Shown here one piece after another: positions 57,917 to 64,000 of a stretch of DNA of 64,000 bases (positions within the stretch are counted from its first letter, which is position 1; each line of letters opens with the position of its first letter). Source of the stretch: Acanthochlamys bracteata (Eukaryota; Streptophyta; Magnoliopsida; Pandanales; Velloziaceae). A model generated the notes under the pieces. The model saw only the letters and a list, made by a program, of their open reading frames with translations, made no database searches and was not told the DNA's origin. Location: NCBI GenBank assembly GCA_019914995.1, contig CM034141.1, positions 124,001 through 188,000 of the forward strand. Reading direction: 5' to 3'. Position numbers and translations under genes: made by a program.

Positions 57917-60027
57917 GGTTGTGGTTTGTCACTTGGTGCTACAGAGGTGATATTCAATCTTAGCACGGTGCATTCCTGGAACCACTACCAATGATATGCT
58001 TTTATGCTTTCCATTCCAATAGCTGTGGAACTTGTCTTTCTGTCAGTGGTGTTGAAGTAAGAATGAATTTTAACTTAACATCAACAGATCTTTCACCTCA
58101 TCATTTGGCAGGATTCATATAGGAGTGCCCTTGTAACATGTACCTTCCTGTTTTTGACAATGGGTTGTTCCAAGTCATTAGCCCGATTCGATATTTCCTA
58201 GCAATGACAAAAGTTTGTATTTTTTTCTTGTATTCAAATGAAAAGGTTCTACATTTTTTGTTCTATATTGCATTTACTTGTTATGCAACTGAAGCATCTC
58301 CCAAACACAATTGCTATGTTCTTGTAGTTGCAGTTCTTTCTTGCTTCAACTACAACAAATTTCGTGGATGATGGGATTCATCATCAACCTACCTGGTATA
58401 CAAAAGAGAGAGACTTGTTAGTAATTACTACAAAGCAAGGGCGTTTTTAGAAATGGAAACGTTTCCAGATAACTAAATTAACCGTGAACTATCAGAGCTC
58501 TCTCAGATTTTTCCTCCACAAATTAATCGATTTATTTGTATTAATTTCTTCCAAGTTGTGTTCGAGATGAATCTCTATGAATCTGAGGAGTGTTTTATTT
58601 GATTTGAGTCGATTGGAATCGATAGAAGAGTAAGTTCAAGATTACCAAAAGCTGTGTGTTTGCGGCTTGATCCATTTGCTTCGCTTCTTTTCTCAGGGAT
58701 CTGCAGCGATGGTACGTCGATCTTGTTGTTGTTAACGGAATAGAATGGTGTTGTTGTTCTCGTTTATCTGGATATTGATTTTGGTTTCCCTTTTTGTTTT
58801 TGAAGATTAGAGTGATAATTGATCGGTGCTTTCTCAAGCTGTTGATGAATTTGTTTTCTTAATGTGGATAATTTTTCTTATATATTTTACGGTTTTTATA
58901 GATTAAGAACAGTTTTTTTATTAAAATGGTAGTTTTGGTCACTGGTAGGATGTTAGATCTCGTTCGATCTCTCAGCACCTGGAAATATGAGTTTCTTTCT
59001 GTTCCTTTTTTTTCTGTAGAGAGGATTGAACTGTGATTATTTCAATGTTTCAACAAATCCTCCAGAGAGGTAATGCAGTGATGAATATTAAGCGAAAATA
59101 GGATACTCGATTCAGTGTTAGATGAAAATATAGTAGGATTCATGATATGTTCACCTGGATTCTTATGAAGCTTCCCTAGTGGAACTGCAAAACCAATCGA
59201 TGAATGCTCGTGATAAACTTTGGCGAGGAACGCCACTACAAACTAAAATGAAAAGAGAAAATTAAGTTTATTGATCCATACTTAATGGCAATTACAATGA
59301 CTTATTTCTAGCTTGCACTTCTCCTAAGCAAGCTAAGAGTTGCAATTCTAATACAACTCTTATCTAAAGAGACTTCTAAATACTTTTAAAGCCAAAAATA
59401 GATAAAAGAAACATAGTTGGATTCTACTACTAAGAGGCACACAGACACTAGCTAAGTGCCCGGGTGTTGTACCCGGGAAGTACCCAGATCATCAGTAGGC
59501 GCCAGGCGCCACTCAGCACCTTAGGCGTGGATCCTGGCATGTCTTGCAATCACGAGCTGGTCTTTGAATCCTCTGTGGTCTCCCATGTGCACTTCAGAGT
59601 GAATGTCAGTTAGATTAGAGAGTTGGGCTGTAGGAAATGAGTAGGGTATTCATGAGATTCAGCGGAGTTTGAAGTGTTTCTTCTTTGGGAATCATTTGGT
59701 TCGGTATCAGTAGTGGTGTTGATTCTTTTCGCGAATAACATATGCAGGTTTCCTAGTTAGTTTCTCTGACTTAAACATTTCAGATGAATGTAGAGGCTTG
59801 TAATGTTACATGACCTATTAAGGTTCACCAGAGTGCAGTTTAGTTAAATGTGGAGATGGAAAGTCTGACGTAGTTGATAACTTGAGGTTGAGATATTAGA
59901 GCTACTTACTTCACTTTAATGCAATTTTATGAGGAGTGGTGCAATGTATCCGTATTTGAATAGTAGCTGGATATCTTTTGAAGATTTTATTTCAACTCGG
60001 TAATGCTGAGTTTCTGTTATTCATTGG
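57917..60027. other. Spacer and first-intron region of the AP1S relic
   Basis: No intact gene. The gatctgcagcgatg|gtacgt junction at about 58712 may be the relic's first exon, since AP-1 sigma genes usually have an intron right after the start codon. A GC-richer foreign-looking stretch (about 59115-59640) is listed separately. Confidence 0.4.
59115..59640 (-). repeat. Unclassified insertion, possibly an LTR fragment
   Basis: This stretch differs from its surroundings. It has cccggg palindromes around 59460-59478, a tandem ggcgccaggcgcc and, on the minus strand, an aataaa signal at about 59267 after a leader-like region. It resembles part of a long terminal repeat, but I found no clean target duplication, no second LTR and no coding part. 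If it is a retroelement it is a broken remnant. Low confidence. Confidence 0.25.
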
Positions 60028-61031
60028 TTGATTAATTTCGTACTTCTAATTAGTCGGCAAGGAGAGGTTCGAAAACCAAATGGTATTCTCCATACTCTCA
60101 GAAAGAAAGAACCAAGGTGAGCTACCTGAAATTCTTTCCATTAATTTTTACTCCCTGCTCTTTTTCCTGCTACCTTGGCCCAGTGAAAGTATGAAGCAGC
60201 TCTTTTCATCATTTTGGTCTGTTTGTTATCCTAATAGGTGATCCGGGAATTAAGTGGAATGATTCTAAGCCAAGGCCCAAGGTTCTACAATTTTGTTGAG
60301 TGGAGAGGTTACAAAGCTGTGTATAGGAGGTAGTACATTGGATTAGCTGACCTGTTAATCAGTTTGAAAGGATGCTTTGTTTGGCTGGTATGTGAAAGAA
60401 TTCTCAAAAGTGAAGTTGTGTTTTATGTTCATTGTGTATCTGCAGATATGGCAGCCTATAATTCTGCATGTGCATTGGTCAAGATGACAATGAACTGGAA
60501 GTTTTGGAGATTATACATCGCTATGTCAGAGATACTGGATCGCTACTTTGGCAGTGTACTCTAATGCATTTATCGAATATTATTCCAGTTATCTTCTATA
60601 CATTTCAGTTGATTCCTTTCTTCTAACCTGGCTACATTCTTAGGTATGTGAGCTGGATCTGATATACAACTTCCATAAGGTACATCCTCAAATTACAGTT
60701 GCAGCTCTCAAACATTCATTGCCTTTATTTATGATTGCTTTCAAGCTAACATCGCCACCTTTACTGGTATTCTCAGGCATACTATATACTGGATGAAATT
60801 ATAATTGCAGGTGAATTTCAAGAGTCTAGCAAGAAAGCCGTATCGTGAATTGTAGCTGCACAGGTATACATTAGAAGTATTTCGTGGCTGTAGGTTTTAT
60901 TTTTCATATGCTGGAAACATAACTTTTCGTTTTGATAACAACAATGTGAACTCTGCAGGATGCATTGGTAGAAACTGCAAAAGAACAGGCTGAGTTCTAT
61001 TAGTAACATTATTGCTCAAGCTACAAAGTAG
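60028..61031 (+). pseudogene. Decayed AP-1 complex sigma subunit gene
   Basis: Six exon remnants keep their introns (about 60028-60116, 60238-60329, 60446-60555, 60644-60679, 60777-60863, 60959-61031). They read, in order, FVLLISRQGEVR, KWYSPYSQKER, VIRELSGMILSQGPRFYNFV, EWRGYKAVY, FCMCIGQDDNELEVLEII, CELDLIYNFHKAYYILDEII and ESSKKAV. This is the clathrin-adaptor AP-1 small chain (At2g17380/At4g35410 type), which sorts cargo at the trans-Golgi network. Lesions include a one-base loss before TKWYSPY, a stop in RYGSL*F, a frame change in HRYVR…, a stop after KKAVS and a one-base insertion before the final ISNIIAQATK. It is a duplicated, non-processed pseudogene. Confidence 0.85.
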
Positions 61032-62000
61032 ATGGCCTTTTTCGTCTTACCCAGTTGTGATGTTGACTGTAGAATACTCATATTCTTTTGTTGGCTACAA
61101 AGTCTGTAATACCTTCGTTAATACTTTACTATTGATCACCATTTTTGAATGTTTGTTTATGTTACATGTTTCCGTGCAACGAGATTTCTGGATGGCAATG
61201 TTGCTCCACTGCTGTAGGCTCTTAGTTTGAATGTTAAAGACTGTCATTTGATCCAAAGTCTATTGAACTCTTCAGTTAAACCATGTCTTACCAGAAATAG
61301 ACACTTGCACAGATTACTATTTTATTATTATGACTCGTGTAGGTTAAACAAATGCAAAATTATGAAAATCTGTCTCTAATTTTTCCCAGTTTCTGTCTCT
61401 ACATTCAGGTCGGTGGTTAATTACACTATTGAAAGGCCGAACCGATGTAGTTGGCGTTTGAAATTGCGTTTCTTAAACACTTCATTTCAATTTTCTATTT
61501 TATATTTTTTATAATATATTTTATAAATATTTAAAAATTTATTAAAAATTTTACATAATTAAATTTTTTTCATTAATTTTTTTAAAAAATAAAACTTATT
61601 TTAAAAAATACTTTGTATTTTAAAAAATCTTATTTTAAAAAAATATTTTGTATTTTAAAAAATTTTATTTTATAAGTATTTCGAAATGCTCTAACAAGTT
61701 CAGGATTGTTCAACGTTGAATCGGGATCAGACGGTTCGTAGAGCTTCAATTGATTGACTAGTTAGAAGCCAAACACGAAGCGACCATTCCTCAATTAAAC
61801 TAACGTCACCGTCCCAATGATCCACTGAGAGGACATGCCGCTTAAAATTAATAACTAAAGATTTAGGGACTCATTTGAAATTATTTATACTGAATCATTT
61901 ATTTTAATTTTAGGTCAGCTTTTTGTTTAATTGGTGTTTTATCTGTCACATGGAGTAACAAACAGACGCGAAGCCAAAAGCCATCCGAATCCTGGCAGTC
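61032..62000. other. Spacer between the AP1S relic and FD3
   Basis: No gene seen. It contains an AT-rich repeat (61447-61695), listed separately. Confidence 0.5.
61447..61695. repeat. AT-rich MITE-like element with internal tandem repeat
   Basis: It starts ggcgtttgaaattgcgtttc and ends agtatttcgaaatgctc, an imperfect inverted pair. The core contains aaaaaataaaacttatttt followed by two copies of a tatttttg/ttttaaaaaat unit (61600-61665). Confidence 0.45.
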
Positions 62001-62012
62001 TATCTATAAATA
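62001..62012 (+). promoter_or_regulatory. TATA box of FD3
   Basis: tatctataaata, with CT-rich leader sequence starting about 85 bp downstream (62085-62140). Confidence 0.6.
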
Positions 62013-63518
62013 ACCAACAACGAGGGAGCCGCACTGATACAGGCTCTTCCAAAAATCGCTTTCATTCATTCTCCGTGAGCTCCGCCGGCGTGCTCTCTCT
62101 CTCTCTCTCGCTGTCTCCAGAATTTTCTCTGTTTTCTTCTGCGGTGAGATCTCGATTTCTATCTTCTCTTTTTGATAGATAGATTTGTTTTTATCTTCTT
62201 TTTTCTGTCGATTGATTGATTGATTGGTTACTTTTTTTCAGAGTTGATTGATTGATTCGTTTTGATTTGGCTGAGTGTGATATGCCATGCTTTTGATCGT
62301 TGTTTTGAGTTTGAACTGTTGATTTTTGGGAGATTTGTAGTTGATTATCACTAGGATCAGCGGTCGTTTATCTTTTAATGCTGGATGCTGTACTTGTGGT
62401 TTTGAGGTGGTGTAGTTATGTATCGACTCGTTGAGTTTGTGCTGTTTTCTTCTTATTTTCGGTTTATAGGTAATCGTAGTCGATTTCGGTTGTAGAAGAT
62501 GCTAGTTTAGGATTCACTTTCTATGGAGGATATATTTTTCTTGAGAGATCCGTGTCAGTCTATGACATATGCTAGTCTCAGATAACAACAGTATATTCAA
62601 TCTACAGTAGATTGAATGTGCAGTGAATATTGCGGTCATGTTTCTAGTATATTCTTGAGTCCTTTACTCTGCATATGGGATGTCCATGTTTGATAATGAG
62701 ATAGCGGGGGATCAGAGAAGTTGTGTTCAAAGCTGGAATATCTTTCTAAATTGGATTGAATTGCTTTTATAAGACATCTTCTTTTGATCTGAGTGTATGA
62801 AATTCAGAGGCCGCTTTTATTGGATATCTCCTTGTTAGCCACCGTTTGGCGCCTTACAGCTTTTAGATGCTAGAATTGGCGGATGAGTAATGTTACTCAC
62901 TGGAGGTTCGAGTGAAAGGCAGAGAGTTTTATGCTTGAGTTTCTCATAATGCTCCATAAATCAAAATTGTCTTATGCAATAGCAAAATATTTTCTTCATT
63001 TTGCTTTTCACTGATAAAGGCTCATACTATAGAAACTAGTCTGTATTACCACTCCCTACCAGCAAACTAAAGTGTTGGAATCAATTACTGCAAGCTGATT
63101 CTAGAAGCAAACCTGTGTATCCAAATTCCTTTATAGTTTTGATATTGGACTATGTTCCCCAGTAGAGCTTAATGTAAATTCCATTTAAATTCCTCTGTCA
63201 ATCCTTTCGAATAATGAGTGTTCCAGTACTTCATCTTTGCATACTTCTGTTCAGTGTTTACTGTTTGGATTGAGGTCTGTACATCGCTCCTTCGTAAGAT
63301 GCTCTATAATGTGATTCTATGTTCTGAAATGAGGTCCTTACCAGATCGGTTCCCTTTACTGGTTATAGGATGCTATTAGCTACATAAGTTTGAACCTTAT
63401 GTTTCCATCTACTGTTTGCCTTTGTAATTGAAGATTTGTTCAATGTGCATGCGTAGTTCCTGTCTTGTCTGATTATGTGAGGTGCATTCTGACAGTCTTT
63501 TGGCTTTGATTATCAGGT

Positions 63519-63977
63519 ATGTCAACGGTTACCCTCTCTTCTCCCAGGACATTGACATGCCACCCAAAAATGGAAGGCTCTTTGATGCTTATGAACAAGA
63601 GTCATGCTTCGCTGGGATTCACAAGGAGCATTTCCAAGACTCCTGTCCTTAAGGTGGCAGATGGCTTCAGGACAATGGCAATGGCTTCCTACAAGGTGAA
63701 GCTGATCACGCCAGAAGGAGAGGAACACGAATTCGAAGCCCCTGATGACACCTACATTTTGGACGCAGCCGAGTCTGCTGGAGTAGAGTTGCCTTACTCG
63801 TGCAGGGCTGGAGCTTGCTCGACTTGTGCAGGCAAGATGGAGTCAGGTTCAGTCGATCAGTCCGATGGATCGTTCCTCGACGAGGCGCAGATGTCAAAGG
63901 GTTATGTACTCACCTGTGTTGCATACCCGACCGCAGACTGTGTGATCCACACGCACAAGGAAAGCGAACTCTATTGA
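63519..63977 (+). CDS. FD3: Plastid ferredoxin, root type (FD3)
   Basis: A single coding exon of 152 residues. Residues 1-55 are a Ser/Thr/Lys-rich transit peptide; the mature protein starts near [14 protein letters not shown]. The [2Fe-2S] ligands are Cys95, Cys100, Cys103 ([12 protein letters not shown]) and Cys133 (YVLTCVAYP). The mature sequence, especially [13 protein letters not shown], the ACSTCAG loop and the ending [12 protein letters not shown], is closer to root-type FdIII/FD3 than to leaf FD1/FD2 (which end ETHKEE). FD3 passes electrons from root FNR and NADPH to nitrite reductase, sulfite reductase and glutamate synthase in non-green plastids. A 1.37-kb leader intron (62144-63516; gcg|gtgaga to tatcag) ends two bases before the ATG. 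Confidence 0.93.
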   Translation: MSTVTLSSPRTLTCHPKMEGSLMLMNKSHASLGFTRSISKTPVLKVADGFRTMAMASYKVKLITPEGEEHEFEAPDDTYILDAAESAGVELPYSCRAGACSTCAGKMESGSVDQSDGSFLDEAQMSKGYVLTCVAYPTADCVIHTHKESELY

Positions 63978-64000
63978 GACTGCTTCACCGTTTTAGTGAA

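Noticed and set aside
1-64000. tRNA, rRNA, snRNA, CRISPR arrays, organelle DNA insertions
   Set aside because: Scanned by eye for T-loop (GGTTCRA) contexts, known miRNA seeds, regular spacer arrays and plastid or mitochondrial coding sequence; none was convincing.

Overview
The window is nuclear DNA of a flowering plant, most likely a core eudicot. Its genes are intron-rich with GT-AG introns, AT-rich spacers, plant-only families (DYW-type PPR, WIP zinc finger, LITTLE ZIPPER, BIC, TGA bZIP, CETS/PEBP) and TGGGCC/T promoter elements. It is ordinary gene-dense euchromatin: no CRISPR, no operons, no tRNA or rRNA seen. I reconstructed the exons by hand from splice sites, reading frame and family motifs. 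Every multi-exon coding sequence reported closes to a multiple of three.

Layout. 0-10.5 kb: GDSL lipase relic (-), DYW-PPR protein (+), SLC35F-type transporter (-), decayed NFU4/5 gene (-). 10.5-23.2 kb: GALT29A-like glycosyltransferase (+), R3H-SUZ RNA-binding protein (+), mitochondrial acyl carrier protein homologue lacking its phosphopantetheine serine (+), ZPR3-like microprotein (+). 23.4-38.8 kb: M18 aspartyl aminopeptidase with a hAT-like insertion in intron 4 (-), WIP3-like zinc finger (-), BFT (-), ACR12-like double-ACT protein (-). 40-46 kb: membrane-anchored dual-specificity-type phosphatase (+), TGA9-like bZIP (-). 46-50 kb: no recognisable gene, though a promoter-like cluster sits at its right end. 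51-64 kb: BIC (+), truncated CIAO1 relic (-), QCR9 (-), glycine/tryptophan-rich membrane protein (+), decayed AP-1 sigma gene (+), root-type ferredoxin FD3 (+).

The genes do not form one pathway. As I recall Arabidopsis locus numbers, the neighbours match several separate Arabidopsis segments: At1g08280-08320 (GALT29A, WIP3, TGA9), At2g27510/27610 (FD3, the PPR), At3g52730-52770 (QCR9, BIC1, ZPR3) and At5g04710/04740 (aminopeptidase, ACR12). This is the picture expected of an ancestral block that was duplicated and fractionated. It fits the three or four intron-containing pseudogenes here (NFU, CIAO1, AP1S, GDSL), which look like duplicate copies being lost.

The most unusual observation is the mitochondrial ACP homologue. 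It is otherwise well conserved and open, but the invariant DSL serine is methionine, and its only intron has a poor GC-type donor at the conserved position.
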